Part shown: positions 1-5,070 of the stretch, one piece after another | How the letters are laid out: every line of letters begins with the position of its first letter | How positions within the stretch are numbered: the first letter of the stretch is position 1 | The notes under the pieces: generated by a model | What the model was told of the DNA's origin: nothing | The model's database searches: none | What the model saw: only the letters and a program-made list of their open reading frames with translations | Source of the DNA: Bacteroidales bacterium | Lineage (GTDB): Bacteria; Bacteroidota; Bacteroidia; Bacteroidales; UBA12077 | Assembly (NCBI GenBank): GCA_030643125.1 | Contig: DAOWML010000190.1 | Coordinates: 1-5,070 of the forward strand | DNA: 5,070 bases | Direction: 5' to 3' | Program-made: the position numbers and the translations under genes

Positions 1-570
1 CTTTTCATAATAATTCTGAGCCAGCGAATATTTTTGCAAATCGTTATATAAAGTACCGATATCCTGGTAACTTATGGCAGCTTTTTCTTTACTTCCTATT
101 GATTCAGCTATTTCTATTGATTTTTGATAAAAAGATAAAGCCTCATCATAATGATTTATATACTGATTTGTAAGCCCCAGATTATGATATAATTGCAATA
201 TTTGACTTGAATTATCTAATGACTGATAAAGTGAAAGTGCCTCTTTATAATACTCCTCAGCTTTTTCAAAATCATCAATATTAAAATAGTATTCACCCAA
301 ATAAAAAATTGCAAAGGCCTTTGAATTGGTATTATTTACAGATTCTGAAAGTTTTAATAATTCTTCCGAGTGCTGTAAAACTTTTTCCAGATGATTAGGG
401 AAGCTAAATTCAATAATATTTTTATAAACAGGTATCTTCAAACCTGATTGACTTGTGCTATTTAACTTTTGCTCTAATCTAAGTAATTCTGTTTTATAAG
501 TATCTTCCTGAGCATAGGAAGATAAAAAGCATATTATAATTAAAATGCTAAAAAAGCTTCTCATAACCAT
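1..570 (-). CDS. Exported tetratricopeptide-repeat protein, N-terminal part (cut by left window edge)
   Basis: This reading frame is open from an ATG at 570 to the left edge (190 codons visible, no stop); the C-terminus lies outside the window. A second in-frame ATG at 564 gives a slightly neater signal peptide, so the start is uncertain by two codons. Residues 3-20 form a signal peptide (MRS, then a hydrophobic core, ending SSYAQ). From about residue 84 there are three TPR-like helical pairs at a spacing of about 40 residues (about 84-117, 124-157 and 164 onward). They carry the usual pattern of small and aromatic residues, for example YLGEYYFNIDDFEKAEEYY and YHNLGLTNQYINHYDEALSF. A degenerate helical pair may precede them at 50-78. 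Proteins of this layout in Bacteroidota often continue into a transmembrane helix and a histidine kinase, LuxR-type or other signalling output domain, but none of that is visible here. It lies 101 bp downstream of the SRPBCC gene on the same strand and could be read through from that operon. Confidence 0.88.
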   Translation of the reverse strand, partial: MVMRSFFSILIIICFLSSYAQEDTYKTELLRLEQKLNSTSQSGLKIPVYKNIIEFSFPNHLEKVLQHSEELLKLSESVNNTNSKAFAIFYLGEYYFNIDDFEKAEEYYKEALSLYQSLDNSSQILQLYHNLGLTNQYINHYDEALSFYQKSIEIAESIGSKEKAAISYQDIGTLYNDLQKYSLAQNYYEK

Positions 571-671
571 TAAATTATTGAATATTTATTATTAAATACA
601 GAATTTAAATATACAAAATAATTGTAGATATTGGTAGAAGGAAAACCCGAAAAGTTTAAACAATCAAATGT
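571..671. other. Short intergenic gap between the SRPBCC and TPR genes
   Basis: This is 101 bp of very AT-rich DNA. No convincing rho-independent terminator follows the SRPBCC gene; only a weak 6-bp inverted repeat (TAAACA/TGTTTA, 657-674) overlaps its stop codon, and an 8-bp palindrome GTTTAAAC lies at 654-661. On the minus strand there is a near match to the Bacteroidota -7 element (TATATTTA, 613-606), but I see no matching -33 element. Both read-through from the upstream operon and a weak separate promoter for the TPR gene are compatible with this. Confidence 0.4.
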
Positions 672-1055
672 TTATTCAGTTTCAAAAAAAGACTTTATGG
701 CACCAAAGTAATATTCATTCCAACCTTCGATAATATTGTCATAATCTTCATCAGGTATATTTTTATGAATAAGCTCAACTTGAGTTCCTTTTTTATTATC
801 AAATAAATTTATTGTTACAATTGATTTAACAGATTGATCCCCAAAATACCACTCTTGTACAACTTTCTTATTATCAATAATTTCCAGATTCTTGCCGGTA
901 ATATCACCTTCCCAGAGAGAAAACTCGGTGTCAACATTAGAATCCATTATAGCTTTATAGCCGGTCCATAGTTCTATTGTAAATGGATTAGTAATTGCTA
1001 TAAATACTTCTTCAGGCTCAGCTGGAATAATATAATATTTCTTAAAATCTTTCAT
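672..1055 (-). CDS. Aha1-like SRPBCC (START-superfamily) domain protein
   Basis: This is a complete 127-residue cytoplasmic protein with no signal peptide or membrane segment. It is a single AHSA1-type SRPBCC domain, the helix-grip fold that forms a deep hydrophobic pocket. Family landmarks are visible in order: the opening strand and IPAEPEEVFIAITNP (10-24), the LWTG turn (29-32), FSLWEGDITGKNLEI (45-59), the QEWYFGDQS strand (67-75), GTQVELIHKNIP (90-101) and the closing helix with EGWNEYY (110-116) and IKSFFE. Its length is normal for a stand-alone domain. Members are mostly uncharacterised in bacteria; some bind lipids or other hydrophobic ligands, and the eukaryotic namesake stimulates Hsp90 ATPase, but neither role can be assigned here. 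The start at 1055 lies 12 bp after the stop of the coiled-coil protein gene, so the two are almost surely co-transcribed. No strong Shine-Dalgarno site precedes it; a purine-rich AAAGGA lies too far upstream to be a typical one. Confidence 0.93.
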   Translation of the reverse strand: MKDFKKYYIIPAEPEEVFIAITNPFTIELWTGYKAIMDSNVDTEFSLWEGDITGKNLEIIDNKKVVQEWYFGDQSVKSIVTINLFDNKKGTQVELIHKNIPDEDYDNIIEGWNEYYFGAIKSFFETE

Positions 1056-1067
1056 TAGTTAACTTTA

Positions 1068-2753
1068 TTATATCCTTTCTAATTCAACCTCATATAATTC
1101 TTCAGAAATAGATTGATTATTTTTAAAAAAGAATAATCCACCCCAATCATGTTTTACTTTAAGATAAATCCTTACAGCTTCATTATCAATAACTATTGTA
1201 CGGGTTATATACATACCAAATTTCTCGAATTCCTCAACTGTTTTACCTTTAGGATAATCTTTTTTTACCTCAGCAAGCTCATCTGCAGCTTTTTGTGCCT
1301 GGTGATAAAGCTGATTTTGTCTTTTTAATTTTTCAGCTAATGCTTTTGCTTTTCGTATTTCAATATCTTTTCGTAATAATTCTTGCTCTTCCAGTTCAGC
1401 TTGTGCTTTTGCTGCTTCTTCTTCTTTCTTTCTATCTTCAGATAAACGTTTTTCTTCTGCAAGTTTTGCCAATCTCTGTTCTTCTTCCATTACTATTCTG
1501 GCTTCTTCTTCTTTTTGTCGCAGTTCAGATTCTGCTTTCAGTTGAGTTAATTGTCGCTCATACTCTTCAGCTTCACGTTTAGCTTTTTCTTCAGCAACTT
1601 TTTTAAGTGAATCGGCTTCGGCTTTTAAATATGCTTCTTTGGCAACCCTTTTTCTTGCTATTTCTTCGACTTCTGTTTTTGCTCTTTCCTCTGCTTCTAC
1701 CCTTTGTTGTTCGGTGATACGTTCTTTTTCGAACAATTCAGCCTGTTTCCTTGCATCTTCTTCTTGTCGGCGTTGTTTGGCTTCTTCTTGTTGTTGAGCC
1801 AATAATTGAGCCTTCCGCTCAGCTTCTAGTCTGGCCGCTTCTGCTGTTGCTTTATTTCGAGCTTCATTTTCAGCTTTAATTTTAGCTTCTAAAGCTGCTT
1901 TCTGTCTTGCTTCTTCCTCCGCTTTTTTCTTAGCTCTGTCTTCTGCTTCTACTCTTTGTTGTTCTGCTATACGTTGTTTTTCAAGTAATTCAGCTTGTTT
2001 TCTTGCTTCTTCTTCCTGACGTCTGCGTTGGGCCTCTTCTTCTTGTTGCTTTCGAATTCTTTCTTTTTCTTGCTCTTCTTGAACCTTAGCCTCTGCAGCT
2101 GCCTTTCTCCTGGCTTCTGATGCTGCTTTTTCTTCCTCAAACTTTTTCTGACGTTCAGCTTCTTCGGTAGCTTCCTGAGCTGCTATCTGCTGCTGTCTTT
2201 CAGCTAATTCTTTTTGTCTTTGTTCTTCTAAATGTTCTTTATGAGCTTCTTCTAATGCTTTTTCGGCTTGCTTAACTTTATTTCTCATTTCTGTAGAATA
2301 ATCCACATCATAATCAAAATCACCTATTTGTCGGTAAAACTTAATTATCCCAACAGGTTGAGAAAAAACAATTGTATTTACTCCTTCATATTGATTGAAA
2401 AGTTCAACTGCAAAATAAATTGGTGTAAAAGCTTTATTTTTAAAATTATCGGGAACTTCGGTATTTATACTAATTTTTTTAGTTACATATCCATCTTTAG
2501 AAAATTCAAATATGTAATCCTTACTAATTTCTAAATCCATCTTAAACCTCCCCGACCTGTCTGTTGGTATAGATTTTATAAATTTACCATTTTCATACAA
2601 GCTAATTTTTCCCTCTTTTGCATTATCTCCATCTTTAAAAGATAATCTTCCTTTTACTTCAAGTAGATTTTGAGAATAGATACTTTTAGTTAAAAGAATA
2701 AAAGTTAAAGTAATTGAGAGTATAAATATTTTTTTAAGTAATCCTTTTCTCAT
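1068..2753 (-). CDS. Secreted or periplasmic coiled-coil protein with N-terminal carboxypeptidase-regulatory-like domain
   Basis: This is a complete 561-residue protein of unknown function. Residues 1-28 are a signal peptide (RKGLLKK n-region, hydrophobic core, cleavage probably near SIYSQ). Residues about 30-115 resemble the carboxypeptidase-regulatory-like beta-sandwich common in Bacteroidota envelope proteins (LEVKGRLSFKDG, GKISLYENGKFI, TDRSGRFKMDL, YIFEFSKDGYVTKKI). Residues about 155-498 are an almost uninterrupted charged helix rich in Ala, Glu, Lys, Arg and Gln, expected to form a long coiled coil. It contains a 59-residue internal duplication (237-295 and 321-379). Residues about 505-561 form a compact, strand-rich end module (FGMYITRTIVIDNEAVRIYL, HDWGGLFFFKN, ISEELYEVELE). 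Automated pipelines may call it TolA-like because of the helix, but the N-terminal beta domain and cleavable signal argue against TolA. It starts 2 bp after the kinase stop, so translation is probably coupled; no better start is available. A spacer or scaffold role in the envelope is inference. Confidence 0.9.
   Translation of the reverse strand: MRKGLLKKIFILSITLTFILLTKSIYSQNLLEVKGRLSFKDGDNAKEGKISLYENGKFIKSIPTDRSGRFKMDLEISKDYIFEFSKDGYVTKKISINTEVPDNFKNKAFTPIYFAVELFNQYEGVNTIVFSQPVGIIKFYRQIGDFDYDVDYSTEMRNKVKQAEKALEEAHKEHLEEQRQKELAERQQQIAAQEATEEAERQKKFEEEKAASEARRKAAAEAKVQEEQEKERIRKQQEEEAQRRRQEEEARKQAELLEKQRIAEQQRVEAEDRAKKKAEEEARQKAALEAKIKAENEARNKATAEAARLEAERKAQLLAQQQEEAKQRRQEEDARKQAELFEKERITEQQRVEAEERAKTEVEEIARKRVAKEAYLKAEADSLKKVAEEKAKREAEEYERQLTQLKAESELRQKEEEARIVMEEEQRLAKLAEEKRLSEDRKKEEEAAKAQAELEEQELLRKDIEIRKAKALAEKLKRQNQLYHQAQKAADELAEVKKDYPKGKTVEEFEKFGMYITRTIVIDNEAVRIYLKVKHDWGGLFFFKNNQSISEELYEVELERI
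1617..1793 (-). repeat. Second copy of a 177-bp coding direct repeat (coiled-coil residues 321-379)
   Basis: This segment of the coiled-coil gene encodes 59 residues that match the segment at 1869-2045 without gaps. By hand count 41 of 59 residues are identical, including ARKQAEL and EQQRVEAE. The offset between copies is 84 residues (252 bp), exactly twelve heptads, so the copies would keep the same coiled-coil register. This looks like an old in-frame tandem duplication that has since diverged. Confidence 0.75.
1869..2045 (-). repeat. First copy of a 177-bp coding direct repeat (coiled-coil residues 237-295)
   Basis: This is the partner of the repeat at 1617-1793. The core is RRQEEEARKQAELLEKQRI, followed by AEQQRVEAEDRAK; the second copy reads RRQEEDARKQAELFEKERI, followed by TEQQRVEAEERAK. 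DNA similarity is visible as well, for example the TTTGTTGTTC and AATTCAGC(C/T)TGTTT blocks on the plus strand. This argues for duplication over mere low-complexity resemblance. Confidence 0.75.
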
Positions 2754-2755
2754 CC

Positions 2756-3982
2756 TTAAATAATTTTTTCTTTATAAACAGGAACTGTAAACATGAACTG
2801 TGTTCCATTTCCTTCTTTGCTTTTTACATTTATTGTGCCACCATTTTTTTCAACAAATTCTCGTGAAATAATTAAACCAAGGCCAGTACCTATTTCATCA
2901 GCAGTACCTTGTGTTGATATATGGGAATCAATCTTGAAAATTTTTTTCAAATTTGCCTCAGGTACACCAATCCCTGTATCAGTTACAACTATTTCAATAT
3001 GCTCATTAATACTTTCGGCTTCAATATTTATAATATCTCCGGAGTTAGTAAATTTAACTGAATTTGATATTAAATTTCTTAACACAGTGTTAATCATATT
3101 TCTATCAACATAAGCAAATAAACCCATTTTTATATTTGCATTTATTTTAACACCTTTTTTCTCGGCCTTTTCCTGAAAAAGATTCATATTTTCAATTGCA
3201 AGTTCAAAAACCTCAACTTTTTCTGGTTTTACTTCCATCCGTCCTGTTTGTGATTTAGCCCATTTGAGCAAATCTTCAAGCAAATTATATGCGTTATTTG
3301 AAAATTTATTAATCTGCCTGATAAACTCTTTTATTTTATTTGAATCATAAGTATCGTATCGCTCTATAAGTAATTCAGATAATCCAATTACCGTGTTAAA
3401 GGGATTTTTGAGATCATGAGCTATTATAGTAAAAAATTTATCTTTTGTAGCATTTAGCTCTTCCAACTCTTTTTTTTGTTTATCCAGTTCGTCCCTTTGG
3501 CGTTCAATTTTAAGGTTATTTTGAGTTAATTTCTCTTCTAAAATATTATTATCCCTAAGTCGCTTTATTAATGCTTTTAATACAGCTTTAGAAACTTCAA
3601 TATTATCTTTAATAATTTTATAAAAATCCTCCTGATTTAAACGAAGTAAGTGAGTTGTTTCAAGAGCTGTTACAGTTGCTGATCGAGCAGAAGAATCTAT
3701 TAATGAATACTCACCAAAAAAATCTTTTTCTCCAAACTGAGTAAAAACATGTTCACCATCGTGAACTTTCACTTTCCCTTCTACAATAATATACATAGCA
3801 TTTAGCTGATCTCCTTTATGAAAAACAGTATCGTTTTTCTCAACAAAAACATCAGTTAGAAGGTCTGCCAGAAGTTTAAGAATTTTTTCGTCAGACTCTG
3901 AAAAAATAATCACATCACGTAATATGTTAATTCGTTTTTCTATTTCCTTTTCAGTATCTATTCCACTTATTTTAATTCCCAT
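2756..3982 (-). CDS. Soluble sensor histidine kinase with N-terminal cyclic-nucleotide-binding domain
   Basis: This is a complete 408-residue protein with no signal peptide or transmembrane segment, so it is probably cytoplasmic. Residues about 22-145 form a CRP-type cyclic-nucleotide-binding domain: VFHKGDQLNAMYIIVEGKVKV (53-73) and an intact phosphate-binding cassette FFGEYSLIDSSARSATV (88-104) with Glu91 and Arg100 at the ribose and phosphate-contacting positions. A coiled-coil linker follows (about 146-182). The HisKA domain has the phospho-acceptor His189 in FFTIIAHDLKNPFN, and the ATPase domain shows the N box (NLISNSVKF, Asn307), the G1 box (DTGIGV, 335-340), the F box (KKIF) and the G2 box (GTGLGL, 365-370). 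All catalytic motifs are present, so it should be active. The expected reaction is ATP-dependent autophosphorylation of His189 and transfer to a receiver domain; neither a receiver nor a response regulator gene is in the window. Ligand binding (cAMP or another nucleotide) is inferred from the cassette. It is the first gene of a tight operon with the coiled-coil and SRPBCC genes. A weak purine tract (AAGAGAAA) lies just upstream of the start. Confidence 0.95.
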   Translation of the reverse strand: MGIKISGIDTEKEIEKRINILRDVIIFSESDEKILKLLADLLTDVFVEKNDTVFHKGDQLNAMYIIVEGKVKVHDGEHVFTQFGEKDFFGEYSLIDSSARSATVTALETTHLLRLNQEDFYKIIKDNIEVSKAVLKALIKRLRDNNILEEKLTQNNLKIERQRDELDKQKKELEELNATKDKFFTIIAHDLKNPFNTVIGLSELLIERYDTYDSNKIKEFIRQINKFSNNAYNLLEDLLKWAKSQTGRMEVKPEKVEVFELAIENMNLFQEKAEKKGVKINANIKMGLFAYVDRNMINTVLRNLISNSVKFTNSGDIINIEAESINEHIEIVVTDTGIGVPEANLKKIFKIDSHISTQGTADEIGTGLGLIISREFVEKNGGTINVKSKEGNGTQFMFTVPVYKEKII

Positions 3983-4009
3983 TATGTTTCTCTTAACTAA
4001 GGCTTTTTT

Positions 4010-4021
4010 AATACTTGTATT
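4010..4021. repeat. Short inverted repeat AATAC-TT-GTATT in the kinase leader
   Basis: Two 5-base arms flank a 2-base centre, 28 bp upstream of the kinase ATG. It is too small to be a terminator. It could be a half-size operator or chance in AT-rich DNA. Confidence 0.3.
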
Positions 4022-4032
4022 ACGGCATTTTT

Positions 4033-4048
4033 ATTGCTTGGTTGCAAT
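4033..4048. repeat. Inverted repeat ATTGC-TTGGTT-GCAAT in the kinase leader
   Basis: Perfect 5-base arms flank a 6-base centre, 15 bp downstream of the predicted -7 element and so close to the expected transcript start. The symmetry and position suit a repressor operator or a small 5'-leader hairpin. It does not match the TGTGA-N6-TCACA CRP consensus. The functional role is inference. Confidence 0.35.
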
Positions 4049-4062
4049 CTTAATTCATAAAA

Positions 4063-4070
4063 CAAATATA
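4063..4070 (-). promoter_or_regulatory. Predicted Bacteroidota-type -7 promoter element (TATATTTG)
   Basis: Read on the minus strand, TATATTTG matches the Bacteroidota primary sigma -7 consensus TAnnTTTG at every fixed base. It lies in the only non-coding gap upstream of the kinase and would start a transcript roughly 75 bases before its ATG. The -33 region shows only T-rich sequence without a clear TTTG, so the promoter is plausible but half-supported. Confidence 0.5.
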
Positions 4071-4116
4071 ATAATTAATTAAAAAGAATAAATGGAATAA
4101 TATTTTAATTTGAAAT

Positions 4117-4148
4117 AAAAAATCCAGAGCTTAAACTCCGGATTTTTT
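4117..4148 (-). terminator. Rho-independent terminator after the beta-lactamase-like gene (possibly bidirectional)
   Basis: A 9-bp stem pairs AAAAAATCC (4117-4125) with GGATTTTTT (4140-4148). After one A/C mismatch, a further GAG/CTC 3-bp stem (4127-4129 with 4136-4138) closes a 6-base loop, CTTAAA. It begins 2 bp beyond the hydrolase stop codon. The A-tract on one side and T-tract on the other give a U-run on either strand, so it could act in both directions. It separates the hydrolase transcript from the kinase operon. Confidence 0.8.
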
Positions 4149-4150
4149 AC

Positions 4151-5070
4151 CTAATTATTTGCAGTTAACCATTTATTTTGCAATGACTTCGGTTCGTAAT
4201 AATCAAACAAATCGTAGGTAGGCCAATTATCAATAGTAGCTAAACCTTTAATTACTGTTTTATTAATTTGAACAGGGAATCGGGCACCATATTTAGGTGT
4301 AGTGTTAATAATAAGTACCCAGCTTAATCCGTTCTGTTCTCTTTTTAAAAGTGCAGATGTTCCTGATAAGGTTCCTGTTCGCCACCAAAATCCATTACTA
4401 TCTGTTCCTGTCCATCCAAATGGTCTGATCCATTTGCTTGATTTTGTCATCTCAGTTATTGATTCCGCCGACAATATATCGTCTCTCATACCAAAACCAT
4501 CGATAGCAACCAAAAATTTCATTAATTCAGTTGGCGACGCGACCCAACCTCCGGCCGCACCAAGTGTTTCAATGGAGTTACCACCATAATACTTTGGAAC
4601 CCTTTCGCCGGTACCAAAGCTTGATAAAACTTTACGTTCTCCTTTAAGGCCATAATAATTCACTTCATTTTCATAACTATCTTCCGGAAGCGACTTACCA
4701 AGATGCATATCATAAATTCCCAAAGGATTTAATATTTGAGTAACAATATAATCTTCGTATGAAGTATTGGATGCTTTCTCAATAACCAAACCTAAAAGTG
4801 CATAACCAAAATTAGAATAAACGGACTTTTTACCGGGTAAATAATCTAATTTGCGATTTTGAATTACATATTGAACAATAGTTTCAGTTTTTAAAGGAAG
4901 TTCTGCATTCATTTTCCTCGCAATAGAAAGATTTAAAAACATTGGATCTCCCTTTCTATTTGTCCAGCCGGATGTGTGATTTAAAAGGTTCCTAACAGTT
5001 ATTCCCAACACTTTTTTGTCTTTAATTTCGAGGAACTCGCTTTCGTTAAGAATTCCTTTTTCGCCAAATA
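4151..5070 (-). CDS. Class C beta-lactamase-like serine hydrolase, C-terminal part (cut by right window edge)
   Basis: The frame is open to the right edge; 305 residues and a TAG stop are visible (numbering below starts at the first full codon, 5068-5066). A GTG at 5011 is not the start, because the 19 codons before it already read as family sequence (FGEKGIL...EFLEIKDKK, leading into the VLGITVRNLLNHTSGW block). The fold is that of the beta-lactamase/penicillin-binding serine hydrolases (Pfam Beta-lactamase): NLLNHTSGW (28-35), the second catalytic motif Tyr-Ser-Asn (84-86, YSNFGYALLG), a central GGWVASPTELMKF block (173-185), and the third motif in the WWRTGTLSGTSALL segment, where Arg-Thr-Gly (230-232) replaces the KTG or HxG of relatives. 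The SxxK nucleophile motif should lie just beyond the window edge, so activity cannot be judged. Such proteins act as esterases, peptidases or D-Ala-D-Ala enzymes more often than as true beta-lactamases. Any signal peptide would also be outside the window. Confidence 0.92.
   Translation of the reverse strand, partial: FGEKGILNESEFLEIKDKKVLGITVRNLLNHTSGWTNRKGDPMFLNLSIARKMNAELPLKTETIVQYVIQNRKLDYLPGKKSVYSNFGYALLGLVIEKASNTSYEDYIVTQILNPLGIYDMHLGKSLPEDSYENEVNYYGLKGERKVLSSFGTGERVPKYYGGNSIETLGAAGGWVASPTELMKFLVAIDGFGMRDDILSAESITEMTKSSKWIRPFGWTGTDSNGFWWRTGTLSGTSALLKREQNGLSWVLIINTTPKYGARFPVQINKTVIKGLATIDNWPTYDLFDYYEPKSLQNKWLTANN

Larger units (their letters stand above)
3983..4116. other. Intergenic leader region of the kinase operon
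   Basis: This AT-rich, non-coding stretch lies between the hairpin terminator and the kinase start. It holds the predicted promoter (4063-4070) and two short inverted repeats downstream of it. I see no open reading frame and no recognisable riboswitch or RNA gene. Confidence 0.6.

Noticed and set aside
1295..1582. Plus-strand open frame rich in Leu, Val and Phe, resembling a membrane protein
   Set aside because: It is the antisense shadow of the Glu/Lys/Ala-rich coiled coil; antisense of such codons gives Leu and Phe runs. There is no start context or family resemblance.
1260..2290. Polypyrimidine plus strand with many TTC and CTT repeats, considered as a phase-variable simple-sequence repeat
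   Set aside because: The runs are short and interrupted, only a few triplets each, and follow from Glu/Lys codons; no tract is long enough to suggest slippage.
2268..2534. Plus-strand open frame of 88 codons
   Set aside because: It is antisense to the N-terminal domain of the coiled-coil protein, Ile/Asn/Lys-rich as expected from AT-rich DNA, with no recognisable motif.
1068..2753. Naming the coiled-coil protein TolA
   Set aside because: The similarity is limited to Ala/Glu/Lys composition. TolA has an N-terminal anchor and a different C-terminal domain, and no tol/pal genes are nearby.
2793..3113. Plus-strand open frame of 106 codons
   Set aside because: It lies opposite the ATPase domain of the kinase, whose motifs are unambiguous on the minus strand.
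4033..4048. CRP-type operator
   Set aside because: The arms ATTGC/GCAAT do not match the TGTGA/TCACA half-sites, so no link to a CRP regulator can be claimed.
4302..4589. Plus-strand open frame of 95 codons
   Set aside because: It is antisense to the conserved core of the beta-lactamase-like hydrolase.
5009..5011. GTG as a start codon for the hydrolase
   Set aside because: The frame stays open to the window edge and the upstream 19 codons read as family sequence leading into the NLLNHTSGW block, so the gene is truncated by the window.

Overview
The window comes from a low-GC bacterium, most likely of the phylum Bacteroidota. The evidence is the AT-rich composition, an exact TAnnTTTG-type -7 promoter element, the lack of strong Shine-Dalgarno sites, signal peptides ending in a ...YAQ/YSQ pattern, and families common in that phylum: TPR-fronted signalling proteins, a carboxypeptidase-regulatory-like beta domain, an Aha1-like SRPBCC protein and a class C beta-lactamase-like hydrolase. 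The assignment rests on these features, not on a database match.

All five protein-coding genes lie on the minus strand, so transcription runs from right to left. (1) 5070-4151: the 3' part of a class C beta-lactamase-like serine hydrolase, open at the right edge and closed by a clear hairpin terminator 2 bp after its stop. (2) 4150-3983: an intergenic region with that terminator, a Bacteroidota-type promoter and two short inverted repeats in the presumed leader. (3) 3982-2756: a soluble histidine kinase with an N-terminal cyclic-nucleotide-binding domain. (4) 2753-1068: a secreted or periplasmic protein made of a signal peptide, a small beta-sandwich domain, about 340 residues of charged coiled coil with an internal duplication, and a compact C-terminal beta module. 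(5) 1055-672: a small Aha1-like SRPBCC protein. (6) 671-571: a short intergenic gap. (7) 570-1: the 5' part of an exported TPR protein, cut by the left edge.

Genes 3, 4 and 5 are separated by only 2 and 12 bp, follow a promoter and are preceded by a terminator, so they almost certainly form one operon; the TPR gene may be read through from it. The three products do not form a textbook pathway. A cyclic-nucleotide-responsive kinase without a neighbouring response regulator is paired with an envelope coiled-coil protein and a small hydrophobic-ligand-fold protein. This pairing is the most interesting aspect of the window, but any functional link is inference. No RNA genes, CRISPR arrays, insertion sequences or phage genes were seen.
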